Positions 25,117 through 40,228 of a DNA stretch of 64,000 bases are shown here, piece by piece. Positions within the stretch are counted from its first letter, which is position 1. Every line of letters begins with the position of its first letter. The notes beneath the pieces were generated by a model. It did no database searches. It saw nothing but the letters and a program-made list of their open reading frames with translations, and was not told the DNA's origin. This DNA is from Apoderus coryli (taxonomy: Eukaryota; Arthropoda; Insecta; Coleoptera; Attelabidae): assembly GCA_911728435.2 (NCBI GenBank), contig OU452212.1:6888563-6952562 (forward strand), written 5' to 3'. Both the position numbers and the translations under genes were made by a program.

Positions 25117-26029
25117 CAGTGGTAGCGAACCCGTCGATCGCGAGCCCCTGGTAGCTCGCGAAGAGAATTCTGGTAGCTCGCGAAGAGATTTCTGGTACGT
25201 AGCTGCCAACATATCTATCTACATGCCAAACGACATGCGGAGGATTCCTCATTAAGGATAGTTTCTTAGGTCTTGATTCGGTCCTGTATGATAGCGTCCT
25301 ATACCAAACCAAGGCCCCAAAAAATTGAAATCTGTTTTCCTAATAATGGGGTCGTGAAATTTACGCAGGATAATGATATTATGAAGGGCTATTTGCATGC
25401 CAAACGACATTCTTCGGAACGGTCATTAAGCATAGTTTCTTAGGTCTTGATTAGGTCCTGTATGATAGCGTCCTATACCAAACAAAGGCCCCAAAAAATT
25501 GAAATCTGTTTTCCTAATAATGGAGTCGTGAAATTTACGCAGGACAATGATATTATGAAGGGCTATTTGCATGCCAAACAACATTCTTCGGAACGGTCAT
25601 TAAGCATAGTTTCTTAGGTCTTGATTAGGTCCAGTATGATAGCGTCCTATACCAAACCAAGGCCCTACAAAATTGAAATCTGTTTTCCTAATAATGGAGT
25701 CGTGAAATTTACCCAGGACAATGATATTATGAAGGGCTATTTGCATGCCAAACGACATTCTTCGGAACGGCCATTAAGGATAGTTTCTTAGGTCTTGATT
25801 AGGTCCTGTATGATAGCGTCCTATACCAAACAAAGGCCCCTAAAAATTGAAATCTGTTTTCCTAATAATGGGGTCGTAAAATTTACGCAGGACTATGATA
25901 TTATGAAGGGATATTTTCATGCCAAACGACATACGCCTAAACGGTCATTAAGGATAATTTCTTATGTCTTGATTAGGTCCTGTATGATAGCGTCCTATCC
26001 CACACCAAGGCCCCAAAACACTGTACATT

Positions 26030-26072
<43 letters not shown>

Positions 26073-26135
26073 GCTCACTGTACATTCTACCATTACCGAA
26101 GGTGCTCAATACATTCAGAAGGTTGGCGACCACTG
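25117..26135. mobile_element. Non-autonomous hAT-type element carrying a tandem satellite
   Basis: The left end CAGTGGTAGCGAACC is inverted at the right as GGTTGGCGACCACTG. Flanking 8-bp duplications are ATTTCGAA (25109-25116) and ATTTAGAA (26136-26143), with one mismatch. CAGTGGT-type ends and an 8-bp target duplication are hallmarks of hAT transposons. The 1019-bp interior has no transposase. It is filled by about five 174-bp tandem repeats and a run of 39 A (26031-26069). Confidence 0.8.
25205..26017 (+). repeat. 174-bp tandem satellite, about five copies
   Basis: The word GTCCTGTATGATAGCG (with one substitution in one copy) begins at 25281, 25455, 25629, 25803 and 25977, a strict 174-bp period, preceded by a partial unit. 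Copies differ by scattered substitutions. The array lies inside the hAT element. The same monomer recurs in opposite orientation at 29.75-30.2 kb and 48.8-49.45 kb. Confidence 0.92.
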
Positions 26136-26196
26136 ATTTAGAAGAAAACACAAAACTCATGACATGTTAGCTTTCCAAAAATCTCATAATATATAG

Positions 26197-26922
26197 GGTG
26201 GTCTATATAAAAATAATGAGTTTATCAAAATTAATCATCTTTATTAATAAAAAAGTTATTCGACGAAATCTATGAATAAGAACGCGTTCAGTTAAATACA
26301 ATAATCGCTTTGAAACGTACTCATTTGAGCTTTTTTTACCTCTCTGTAAAGTTTGACTCATGAAGCATGATTATAAGTAAGCTTTGTGTTCAATCGTTTT
26401 AGAAATTTCTTAAGTTGATCTCGAACATTTAAAACTCTGTTGGCGTTCAGAAAACGAGCTAAAATTGCCAACAGGTTTTAAACAGTACCTGTCCTCTGCT
26501 TCAAAATGTTCAGTCCAAATACAAACATCTTTCAGTAAAGAATTTTCAAACTAGACAATTGAATTAAAATCTGCTCCCAATATTGCCAAATTTGAGGCAA
26601 GATGACTTTATAAATAACGTGAAAACACATTTTAATAACAAATTCTGCAACTTATTAACTTATCCATTGGACCCAAACATTTGTTTATTTATTAACGCTG
26701 TATATTATGTTCTGAATCTTTTCCTATATACTTACTTATTCTAAATATATACCACGAGCTGTAGTGATTTAATGCAGGAGATTATATACGCAGATTTAAA
26801 AATAGCCCACGATAGATATAAACTCAAAATTACCTAGAAGCACTGGCCCAATAATTTTTACAATAAAAAATCACAACAGTCTACCAGAATCTTCCGCTAA
26901 TACATGTGTAATAAACATTCCT
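26197..26922. other. Transposon-end-like motif and upstream region of the zinc-finger gene
   Basis: AGGGTGGTCTATATAAAAATAATGAG at the left resembles the inverted-repeat end at 24671, and may be the remaining terminus of a related element. The rest is AT-rich and probably includes the zinc-finger gene promoter. Confidence 0.35.
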
Positions 26923-31026
<4,104 letters not shown>

Positions 31027-31470
31027 AATATTTATTGGCAAAGATTTTGTTTGGTAAATCGTTTTACTACTTCAAGATGACTAGGTTTTATCGTGAAATA
31101 CACATTTACGTTAACATTTTTGTAACTTTAATTGCATGCTAAAGTCAAAAATAATACATTAATATCGTTATTACTAGAAATATTCTTCTAAATATAAATA
31201 CTTTCAAAATATTACAAAAAATATCTTACATAAAGCTGATTATGTGATTGGGTTACTTACATTTTATGATACTATTCTTAAATCAAGTATTAAGATTAAA
31301 AGAGGATATAATTTTTGGAATTTAATCTATTACTAATTATATTCAACATAAATTTTCTTAAAATGTACAAGAATACATCGCTCAAAATTTACTCAAGTTT
31401 AACTTCGATTATATGTGATTTTAAGGAATAATTGGTCCTTATGTCACATAGAGGTAAGATGAAAGTAATG

Positions 31471-32697
31471 GCGAATTAAAGTCTGATCTTTTTTGAGTAA
31501 TTTCGTTTTTTATTCAGTCTGAAAACTCACTTATTAAGGAAGTTACAGGGTTTTGTTAAAAAGGTGCATATTCGCACGCATGTTGTTACGTACCAAAAAA
31601 GAGGTTAGAAAATTGGCTAAATATACAAATTAAGTGCACATGTTGAGTGTTTTGCTTTGAATTTCTAGCCAAATTAGTTTTAACCCTCCACGTTGTGTTT
31701 AATAATACGAAACTAGCCCGTCAAACCTTTCCCAATCAAAGGTTTTTTTACGTCTCACGAAAGGATGGAATATGGTTTAAGTGTACTCCGGTGCTCCTTT
31801 AACAGTGTGTGTAATGTGGTGTTGTTCAACAGTACACCATCAATCTTCAAGCCCATTTGCTGCTTCAGCAGTAGGTTTCCGAGTCTAATACCACTATGAT
31901 CTTGTTGAGGATTCTTAAGAAGGCAGACGAGATTATTATTGGACAACAATTCCTAACCTCCTTCCGGTCTCCGCCCTTTGGAAGAAGCAGGTCCTGTTTA
32001 CTCTACCAGTACCAGTTTTTTCGTATCAAGAGAACTGCGGTGGAACTCGAGCAAAGTTTTCTGGTTTGCAAAGACATAATATGTTATTTACATCGTTTAT
32101 AACCTCGCGTGACCTTGAAAGGAACGAAAGTTGGTCAAATTGGATTGGATCTTAGAGATTTCCCATAAGAAATGGAGCAGAACCGTTAATATTTAATACC
32201 TAGTTTGCCCTTTGTATTTCGTAAATCGCCGACGCACTAAGTCTAATACGTCGGGACTTTATGAATCTGTGGTTCTGAGTTGTTCCGAGCGCCTAATGTT
32301 TAGGCGAATTCTGAAAATGTCCCCTCCCCCTATTGTATAAAGGGATTTTTCTTATAAAGATTAAATAAAGAAATTGATTTTTAATTTACGACATCTTTAT
32401 ATTATTAAAAGGTAAAGATACAAATACACTGATACTTCATTAGGGAGCGCCGGGCCCCTTGTTCCTGGAACACTGCTAGATACGCCACTGGTGTAACATA
32501 ATGATGAACCCTGCTGTTGGCTTGCCTAATGCAACAACTAACAGATTTATGCAATTTTATTCACATTGATGCAATAATATAATGCCAATATGGACCTTTT
32601 TAAAAAACCCTGTAACTTTCTTAATAAGTGAGTTTTCAGATCGAATAAAAAACCAAATTGCTCAGAAAAGATCTATTTTTAATTTGCCAACTATAGG
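31471..32697. mobile_element. Long-inverted-repeat (foldback) element, about 1.2 kb
   Basis: About 105 bp at 31471-31577 reappear inverted at 32582-32697 with roughly 85 percent identity by eye. Shared words include CTGAAAACTCACTTATTAAG and AGTTACAGGGTTTTGTTAAA. The interior carries a reverse transcriptase relic and no intact transposase. Long imperfect arms suggest a foldback or long-TIR DNA transposon. Confidence 0.75.
31790..32000 (-). pseudogene. Reverse transcriptase fragment inside the foldback element
   Basis: The minus-strand translation LLPKGGDRKEVRNCCPI followed by SSAFLRILNK corresponds to the conserved non-LTR RT start block (GDR..NYRPISLLS..KI). It continues only briefly before stops. 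Confidence 0.6.
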
Positions 32698-32876
32698 TCG
32701 AACCTGTACCCAAGACTTACAGGGTTCAAGAGATGTTAAACTCAGAGTAAATCCCCTATTGCTTTCATTATTTAATTAAATCGTGATCACAAATTTACCT
32801 ACATGACTCATTATTTGATCAGCAATAAAAAATTCAAAACAGTCTCATATATAATAATAAGTAAACAATTGGTATC

Positions 32877-33771
32877 CTACAATATAATACATTGCCTTGC
32901 TTTTGGTTTAATCTTGCTCTTTCGATACACCCGTATTGCTTCAATAAAAATCTCATCTAATCCGTCCATGCGCAGTGCGGAACATTCTCTATAGCTTTGC
33001 GCCTTCACTTTACGTTTCAGCTTTTTACCCTCCTCAGGTGAGTAACATAGGATGCTTGGATCATCTCGAAGATCAATTTTAGTTGCTACAATTGAAAATT
33101 TGAGTTATTTTTATTTAAACTTTTGTTATTGCAAAAGAAAAAAGTGTTGTTTTCTCAAAATTTTGTTTTTTTCTTACTTATGCTACGGACTGTTATATGT
33201 ACCTACCAACTAATACTATAGGACACTGTGGATTAAAATGTCTGACTTCCGGTGCCCATTTTAATAGCACATTATCGTAGGAAGCTAAGTTTTTATCCAC
33301 TGAGAAGCAAATCAGGAAGCAACTTGTCTAAAACGATTTAAAAATAAATTAATATGTTTCCGAAGTACCTCTGAACCAATTCACGAGGTTTGCAAGTTAT
33401 TGAATTGTCATTCTTACATTTGGATAGGCCAGCGGTCGAAGTCTCTCATAGTCCTCTTGGCCAGCTGTATCCCAAAGGGTCATATCATATTTAATATCAT
33501 CAACTATTATTTCTTGGCCATAATGCTCAAATCTAAAATGCAACTTATGATGATCAAAAACATAATATAGTGTAAATCGGGGTTGGTAGATTCTTATTTG
33601 TACTCTTAGGGTTTGCAACTTTAATAAATGTGCAATTAAAACTTACACGGTTGGCACGTATGTTTCTGGAAATTCGCCCTTTGTATATGTGCTTAGTAAA
33701 CAGGTTTTGCCTACGATTCCATCGCCCACAACTGTTATTTTTACGTTGCTGTTGTTGATCGGTTTGTTCAT
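32877..33771 (-). CDS. Rho-family small GTPase (RhoL/Rac-like)
   Basis: Four exons (33771-33647, 33532-33418, 33327-33207, 33085-32877) encode 189 residues, the standard Rho length. All nucleotide-binding motifs are present: P-loop [11 protein letters not shown], switch [29 protein letters not shown] (G3 and switch II), TKIDLRD (G4, with Lys-Asp context) and ECSALR (G5). A Rho insert region lies between G4 and G5. The C-terminus has a basic patch and ends CIIL, a CAAX box whose final Leu predicts geranylgeranylation and membrane anchoring. Rho GTPases control actin, adhesion and cell migration. Sequence features such as [12 protein letters not shown] resemble insect RhoL more than Rac1 or Cdc42, but I do not assign a name. 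Confidence 0.9.
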
Positions 33772-33867
33772 TTTTCGTACTGAAAAATGTAACAATTATA
33801 GAACAAATCAAAAAACGAATAAATAAAATTGCAATAATGAAAGTTAGATAAAACCAAAGACTCACAT

Positions 33868-34492
33868 AAATACGAGGGTTGGCTTTTATATTTCAGAATT
33901 AGAGAACAAAAACAAATATTAATCATCGAAAATCACTTTATTGTTTTTCAAAATACTCCTACTATATTGTCGTGGTGAAGAGTGATCCGTCTTCGGCGGT
34001 TGGTTTTCCTGATTTCTTGGAAGACACCTGGCAAACAAATGGTTGTGTACCCCTGAGAATTGACTGTTCTGCGTTGTTCTAGTGGTACGGTTGCGACATG
34101 CCCAGTTTTTCCGAAAAAACAGGCGACCATTTGCTTGGAAGTGCTTCGTGCGCGAACAACTTTTGTTGGATTGGGCTCATCTTGAAACACGCATACAGTC
34201 GACTACTGTTTACTTTCGGACTCATACGCGTAAATCCACGATTCATCACCTGTCACGATGTCATAGATGTGTTTCGAAGCACCGCGATCGTATTTTTTGA
34301 GCATTTCTTTCGACCAATCGACACGAGCCTTTTTTTTTTTGACAGTCAAATGTTTATGCAATATTGAATGTATGCTGGTCCCACAAATGCCTAAGGTTGT
34401 CTCATTCTCTTGATAGGTCACATGACGATCTTGCAATATCAGTTCGCGCACAGCTTCAATGGGTTTCGGAACAACAACTGATTTTGGACTAT
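33868..34492 (-). pseudogene. Mariner transposase relic, internally truncated
   Basis: The minus strand reads PKSVVVPKPIEAVRELILQD, then TGDESWIYAYESESKQ with the first catalytic Asp, then VWVFQDEPNPTKVVRARSTS. The frame ends soon after RRRITLHHDN, which holds the second Asp. The part with the third Asp is missing, and the element terminus TACGAGGGTTGGCTTTTA follows at 33867. At its other end it is cut by the MADF-coding TIR element. Frameshifts near 34190-34205 break the frame. Confidence 0.8.
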
Positions 34493-34529
34493 GCTATGAT
34501 ACTGCTACCGTTGTTGTTTTATGGAAGCA

Positions 34530-35035
34530 CTGTCTTCCACGGGACAGCCGCCGGCGATAGTTGCTAGGCCTAGCGATCGTCGCAAGCCGCCTGCTCTCAG
34601 AGCAAATATAGTCGCTGCGGCCAGCGACTATTCGTTAGTTTCGTTTGGTTTTTAATGTACTATGCTATGTGTTCACAAGATAAAATCTTGTTCAGCGCCG
34701 CAGAAGATGAGAAATTAATCGAGGCAGTAGGTAAACATCCCTCCCTCTTTAATTTGCATTGCCCTTTATATAAGGATCAAGTTGTAAAGGATAATGCTTG
34801 GAACGAGGTCGCATATAGGCCACAAGTAGTTTGCGCGTTAAACCCATCTCAAAAATTTGTGAAAACTACTACACAGCCACAGAACGAACGAACAACTGAA
34901 GTAAAATTACCGATACACGCGGGATATTTAATCGTCGCAAACGCTGGGAGGAAAACATACCCATAGCGACGATCGGTGAACGATATTGGCTACGCGACTA
35001 TCGCCAGCTACAGTCGCTCGGAGGGAAGTCCACCT
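34530..35035 (+). mobile_element. TIR element with a MADF-domain fragment (PIF/Harbinger-like)
   Basis: The ends share inverted words: GGCGATAGTTGC and CGATCGTCGC at the left, GCGACGATCG and GCGACTATCGCC at the right. Inside, 34655-34966 is open and encodes EDEKLIEAVGKHPSLFNLHC, then YKDQVVKDNAWNEVA, a clear MADF (Myb/SANT-like) DNA-binding motif. PIF/Harbinger transposons encode such a protein beside their transposase. No transposase remains here, so this is a non-autonomous derivative. It sits next to, and probably inside, the mariner relic. Confidence 0.65.
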
Positions 35036-35039
35036 TTAG

Positions 35040-35390
35040 CATACAGAAATTGCAAACCAAAGAATAACTTACGTAGAGCTCCCTCGTAATCGTCAGTGCT
35101 AAATGAACAATATATCTGTGTATCGTTAGCATACGCATGAACAGAACAATAACTCACAAGACTTCAATATGTCAGATGTGTAAATTAGAAAGAAATAACA
35201 GTGGACCTAATACTGAACCTTGTGGAAGTCTAGAAGTAATGTCAGTTTCAGTTGAAAATGTATTATTACTAAAAATTTGTAGTTTTCTTGACGACAAAAG
35301 GGACAGCCAAATCATCGAAGCCATAATACCTTAACATAGCTAACAATAGTTTATGATTAATTTAGTGTCAAAGGCTTTTGAGAAATAGGT
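35040..35390 (-). pseudogene. Non-LTR reverse transcriptase fragment
   Basis: The minus-strand translation gives SRLPQGSVLGPLLFLSNLHI and, after a stop, AYANDTQIYCSFSTDDYEGA. The second is the RT catalytic box with YADD altered to YAND. Stops show it is inactive. Confidence 0.75.
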
Positions 35391-35399
35391 ATTATAACA

Positions 35400-35550
35400 A
35401 GTAGAACGAGTCCGCAGTAGCTCGGAATTTCAAATTCGTTTACTGCTTGCAGCTGCAGTCGGGAAGGCTTTGATCGAGCGAAAATAAAGGGCCGCGCCAA
35501 TGTGATCCTTATATGCCGTTATAGTTCGGTGCTATTATTCCCATTTGCAT
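35400..35550 (+). repeat. Third copy of the CCDC39-intron MITE, one end only
   Basis: It shares TTCAAATTCGTTTACTGCTT, AATAAAGGGCCGCG and GTGATCCTTATATGCCGTTA with the right half of the MITE at 19.8-20.1 kb. The left half is missing. Confidence 0.7.
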
Positions 35551-36315
35551 TTTGCTCGACTCAAAATGGAATAGTCGTCATTATATTCCATATATGCAAG
35601 ACCATGGACATAATATGCATAAAAATATGTAAACTAAACAATAATTACAAAATAATATAACCCCACCTTTTAATACACCGATTTTAGTTTTTAAATAAAT
35701 TAAAATACAATCCATACATACTGATATGTATTTGTAGGAAGTTGTTTAAATATTACCTGCGTGCGTGCAAAAATTCCAAAACAATAGTTTTATGCGGATA
35801 TTGTATTAAAATAATTATCCTTTTTGTAAATGGTGTGTTTGCGTTTATATTTGACATAACTAATTTAATTTTTGGAAAATATAAAGTGGACGTCGTGTGT
35901 ATTTCCGTGATATGTCCAATATTGACACCCTGCTGTCATATACGTAATTTAACAGTTCTGTATATTTAAGAAATCACATTTCTTTGTACAAAATAAAAAA
36001 TCTAATATCGACTTTTAATAAATTTAGTTTCGGGGACCATGAGACAAACATGAGAAGTAGAAAATCAGTGTATTATTGTCAATTAAAATGGAAGACATTC
36101 TTCCAAACCTATTTTGGTTTCAGTCAAAAATTGGTGAAACTGAAGTTTGACAGCACGTTATATTTAACCAGTCAAAATTATATTAGACCGGTATCTATCC
36201 GAATATTACATTACAATGCTTCGTATGCTTGTATTTTTTAATTGGAAATCACAATAACATGAATCAACCAAATTATGACAACATTTGTTATACCAGGGAC
36301 TGTTCTGAGTCATAA
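35551..36315. other. AT-rich DNA, nothing recognised
   Basis: Two open frames of 75-85 codons occur here (35742-35969 and 35984-36241), but neither resembles a known protein or shows splice structure. Confidence 0.4.
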
Positions 36316-37338
36316 AACACAGGGTGTCCATGTAAGAACTGTACAACGTTTAACCACAGATTCGTCTACTCAGAATAAGCCGATCTAGGGCAAATATACC
36401 TATATCCAATGTTGCGTCGTTTTGCCTTAGATAAGCGGGCAGATTTCATGGAAATAATGTGAATCGAGGACGCCAACGTACAATTAGGAGTGCTGAGCTT
36501 GAAGAGGTAGTTTTAAACAGAATTGACGATGATCCCAAGTTAAGCTGTAGACGCTTGGGGTTCAAAGTACAATTAATAACATTCTACGAGAGCAGTTACT
36601 CCATCATGTACCAAACAGGTGCAAAATCTTTTGCCAATGGACCCTGAAAGTGACGTTTCGCCGTTTCATCGAAACAATGAGAATACCAAATGCAAACTTC
36701 CATAAAAAAATTATTCACGGACGAAGCAACGGTCATGAGTTCGGGAATTAGAAATTTACATGACGAATATGTGTATAGCGATGAAAATCCTCATGCCTTC
36801 GGGGAGGTATGATGGACAATTTCATTATTGGACCAGTTGTAAAGCCAAATCGGTTAAATGGGTATAACTATCTACTCTTCTTGCAAAACAGATTACCCAG
36901 ATTTCTAAATGAAACATATCCTAATAGATGTATCGGAATGGGCAACGATGCACCCGTAAATTGGCCAGCAAGATTGGATATGAACGACCGCAAATTGAAG
37001 GTGCACCAGCTAGCTGACATTGTAAAGATATCAGTCGACCAAAAACAACAAAGAATTGATGCTTCACGCGCATTTTTAAATTTCTAAACATTAACAAAAG
37101 ATCGCATTTGCATCAAAACACTCCAATAATAGTAGTAATTCTTGGTTCCAAAATTAGTGAAAATCAATACCTAAAGGCGTTTAGAAATTATTCCGGAAAA
37201 ACTATATTAATTTGAGAACTGTAGACGCAAAACGAAGCAACATTGGATATAGGTATATTTGCCTCGATTGCCTTATTTTTAGTGGAGGAATTTATGGTTA
37301 AGCGTTGTAGAGTAATTTTCTGGACATCCTGTAGAATC
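36316..37338 (+). mobile_element. Tc1/mariner-like element with about 115-bp inverted ends, containing another mariner piece
   Basis: The left end ACAGGGTGTCCATGTAAGAA and the inner word CAAATATACCTATATCCAAT are mirrored at the right (ATTGGATATAGGTATATTTG, then GGACATCCTGT). Inside are a helix-turn-helix remnant (RTIRSAELEEVVLNRIDDDP) and a core fragment (MMDNFIIGPVVKPNRLNGYN, LPRFLNETYPNRCIGMGNDA, VNWPAR). These match transposases of the DUF4817-type mariner-like group. Frameshifts and deletions make it inactive. Confidence 0.75.
36970..37110 (+). mobile_element. Mariner fragment nested in the preceding element
   Basis: Immediately after WPAR the sequence switches to NDRKLKVHQLADIVKIS..DQKQQRIDAS. 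This matches the mariner at 51.8-52.5 kb (NDCKLKVHELADIVKIS, then DHKLQRIDASE). Relative to that copy about 80 bp are missing inside it. The host element resumes afterwards. Confidence 0.7.
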
Positions 37339-37361
37339 ACCTAGAGAGGTTATGTTCCGAT

Positions 37362-39110
37362 TTGAAGGGTTTTTGGGTTATGTATGTATGTATTTGCTCT
37401 TCTTTATGGGTTATGCATAGTTCCGAAGAAATTTATTTTATTGTTACAATGCTAAATTTTTACAGGGCATATGTCCGGTCGCATCTGGATTATGGAAGTA
37501 TGCTTTTGGGCCGATGCGCCAAAACCAATCTCATCAAACTTGATAGGATTCAGTACAAGGCTCTTCGCGCTTATGCTTGGGTTTAATGAAATCTACGCCG
37601 ACCAATATCATTCTGTCTGAGGCCGCAGAAATGTCCTTGAGATATAGGAGAATCTGGTTAGCGGAGAAGTTCATAATGAAATCATTTTCTTCTCATAATA
37701 ATTTTGTCAGAGAATTTACACAAAAATTATATATAAGTTTTAATGAAAATTTTAGTTATTGGAATAGAGGGAGCAGTCCTCCTCTATTGGACGCATTCGA
37801 TTCTTGTTCTGCCTATTTCGGCAAAATGATACAGGACGTTTCTATGCCTTGTTATGATTATGCATATGAGTTGTAGTACTGTACCATACCAGTTTTCCTA
37901 TCCCAATTATCCAAAGATGAGACCTCTGCTGTAGCATTTAGAAGATATGTGGCAGAACATTGGGAAAATCATGTAGAAATTTTTACTGACGGGTCTAAAA
38001 AAGAACGCAATCAAGTGGGGATAGGGATTTTTTGCCCACAGAGAAATATCTCCATAGCAGAAAGAGTTCCGGATTATTTTTCAATATGTACAGCTGAAAT
38101 TATTGCTATTAAAAGAGCAGTAGAAATGTGTTGTTCAGAACCTGGAAAATATATTATATTCTCCGACTCGAGAGCTGCTCTTATGAAATTGAAAAAAATA
38201 GGATTACATGGGAAAATGGACAGGATAACTTTGGAAACTAAAAAATTAATTGCTGAGAAAAGGGAAAACAGAATAATAATAACATTATCATGGGTTCCTT
38301 CTCACTGTGGAATTAAAGGCAATGAGATTGCCGATCAATTGGCGAATAGAGGACGAGAAAAGCAAGAATTAACTGAGTATTTGATACCGTATATGGACCT
38401 CCTGGGAGTACTAAAGGACAGCGTTTGGGTCGGTTGGACGAACTAAGGGTGTGAACTATGTTGCTATGGTGGAGAAACCATATAGAAGGGTATGGTTTAA
38501 AAGCTATAATAATAACAGAAAAGATTTAGTTACATTGTGCCGTATGAGGAGTAATCATTGTTTATCGGGAAAACATTTGAATAAGATTCATGTGAGGGGC
38601 AGTGCGCTTTGTGAATGTGGTGAAGAAGAAACTTTACAACATATTTTTTTTGAATGTCCACAGTATGTTGCTCAAAGTAAAGAGTTGTATCAAGAACTTT
38701 CGGTTAGTGCTTTGGTGGCGCCGCTTTGGTTGGGTTCTGTAGTGCATGAATTACTTTCGCCTAGAGTAGTTGAATTAGTAGGTCGCTTTTTGATAGCATG
38801 TAATTTGAGACTTTAGAGTGAGTTTGTGCTTCTGGTGTGGGAAAGATGAATAAGTGAAGGCTAAATTGGATCTTCTTATCTTTCAAGGTCTTGTGGCGGT
38901 TTGGGGGATTTTTTAAATACAAAAGCGGTTCGGGATCTGCGCTTGGGGGACATTATGTTCGGATTATTCACGAAAATGAACCTCATATATGCGAACCCGT
39001 GTGGATGGAGGACATTCATTGGATATTTGATTCAAATTTAAGTTTCCAATTTATGTAATAATTGTACATACTTAACTATAAATACAATATTTAAATAAAT
39101 GTTATTCGGG
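37362..39110 (+). pseudogene. 5'-truncated non-LTR retrotransposon: RT end, RNase H, zinc knuckle
   Basis: The translation begins near FYRAYVRSHLDYGSMLLG (the RT thumb region) and shifts frame at about 37575. It runs through a complete RNase H domain at 37949-38446: IFTDGSKKERNQVGIGIF, then TAEIIAIKRAVEMC, FSDSRAAL and WVPSHCGIKGNEIADQLANR. The catalytic D-E-D-D pattern is visible. A frame break at 38446 separates it from a C-terminal CCHC-like tail (CECGEEETLQHIFFECPQY, 38451-38816). The order matches I-clade elements. The 3' UTR runs to roughly 39110. Confidence 0.85.
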
Positions 39111-40140
39111 GGGTCATCATTAACAAAAAGTAAAATACATTAGAAATATTTCTGGTTAAATTTGAACAATTAAATAAAGTCTTAACCCCATTTTTTAAAC
39201 TACTTTACTTATTACGTACTTGACCCAGTCCTTACGGAAAATTTGACATATTGTTTTGGGAAAACCTCGTGTTTATTCTTTGAAACTTATCAAATAGATA
39301 AGTTTGAATGAGAAAATCTCTATAATTAATACAATAAATGAGGTAATTATGACTCCACAAAATTTCGGAATACCCGCACCCAAAATAATTGTGCGATCAA
39401 ATGTAGAAAGAATAATTATCAAAATTAGTATCTACTTAAAACAATAAATATTTTGAAAACGAAATAATGATTGATAACAAAATAAAAATGGAATTTTCAA
39501 ATTAATACTTACCAAATGGTTTGTTAGATCCAGAAATTAAATCCACATTGCAGCCAAGATATTTACAAACGCCTTCACTAATATTTTAACCTTTTTACGC
39601 TAAAGAAATTAATTAGTTAATTAAAATTGGGTGCGTATATACTTCGTACGTAAACTACCTATATAGAATTAAATTTTTATTATACTAGAAAAAATTGAGT
39701 GACTGTATTATTACGATGTAGTAAGCAATAGGAGAAGCAAGTACTTAATAGGATGTTATCAGGCAGGAAAATTCTTATCTGACGTTATCGTTTTATTTCA
39801 TATATTACAATTTATAGAGAGAGCGACGAGAACTTCAACGTTTGTTATGTGTACAAAGTATAATGTTAAAATTATTTTTTGTTTATTTAAATATAAAATA
39901 AGATGCGCGCGTGCTATGCCACTGCACGCCAATTATGATGCGGTACTAGATTTTATTGAATATCAGTGGCGTTACTACTTTTATTTTTGTAAAAAAAATC
40001 TTATGTGTTACGTTCACATAATCTCATGCATCTAGTAACGTAATTTCCGGTACTCCAATGGTCGCAAAACAAAAAAGGGACCTACCAAATTCGCTTCCAG
40101 ACCTCACAACTCAACCTAACCTATTTTTTCAATAACAAAC
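39111..40140. other. AT-rich DNA, nothing recognised
   Basis: No coding, repeat or RNA feature could be supported. Confidence 0.45.
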
Positions 40141-40228
40141 CCGTATCGTTTGAAGTTTAGTACTAAATAAAAATCCTATGGAAAATATTCTAGTAACGCC
40201 ATCTATGGCCTTTTTGAATGACTACTAT
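40141..40228 (-). mobile_element. Terminal fragment of the 51.8-kb mariner family, inverted
   Basis: The segment CGTATCGTTTGAAG...TAGTACTAAATAAAAATC...TCTAGTAACGCCATCTATG is the reverse complement of the first 90 bp of the mariner at 51836. Part of the terminal repeat is deleted. Confidence 0.8.

Noticed and set aside
25205..26017. CRISPR-like array
   Set aside because: Units are 174 bp, contiguous and without unique spacers, in an insect nuclear genome. This is a satellite.
25795..26073. 92-codon frame ending in poly-Lys
   Set aside because: It is the satellite repeat read through into the A39 run, not a gene.
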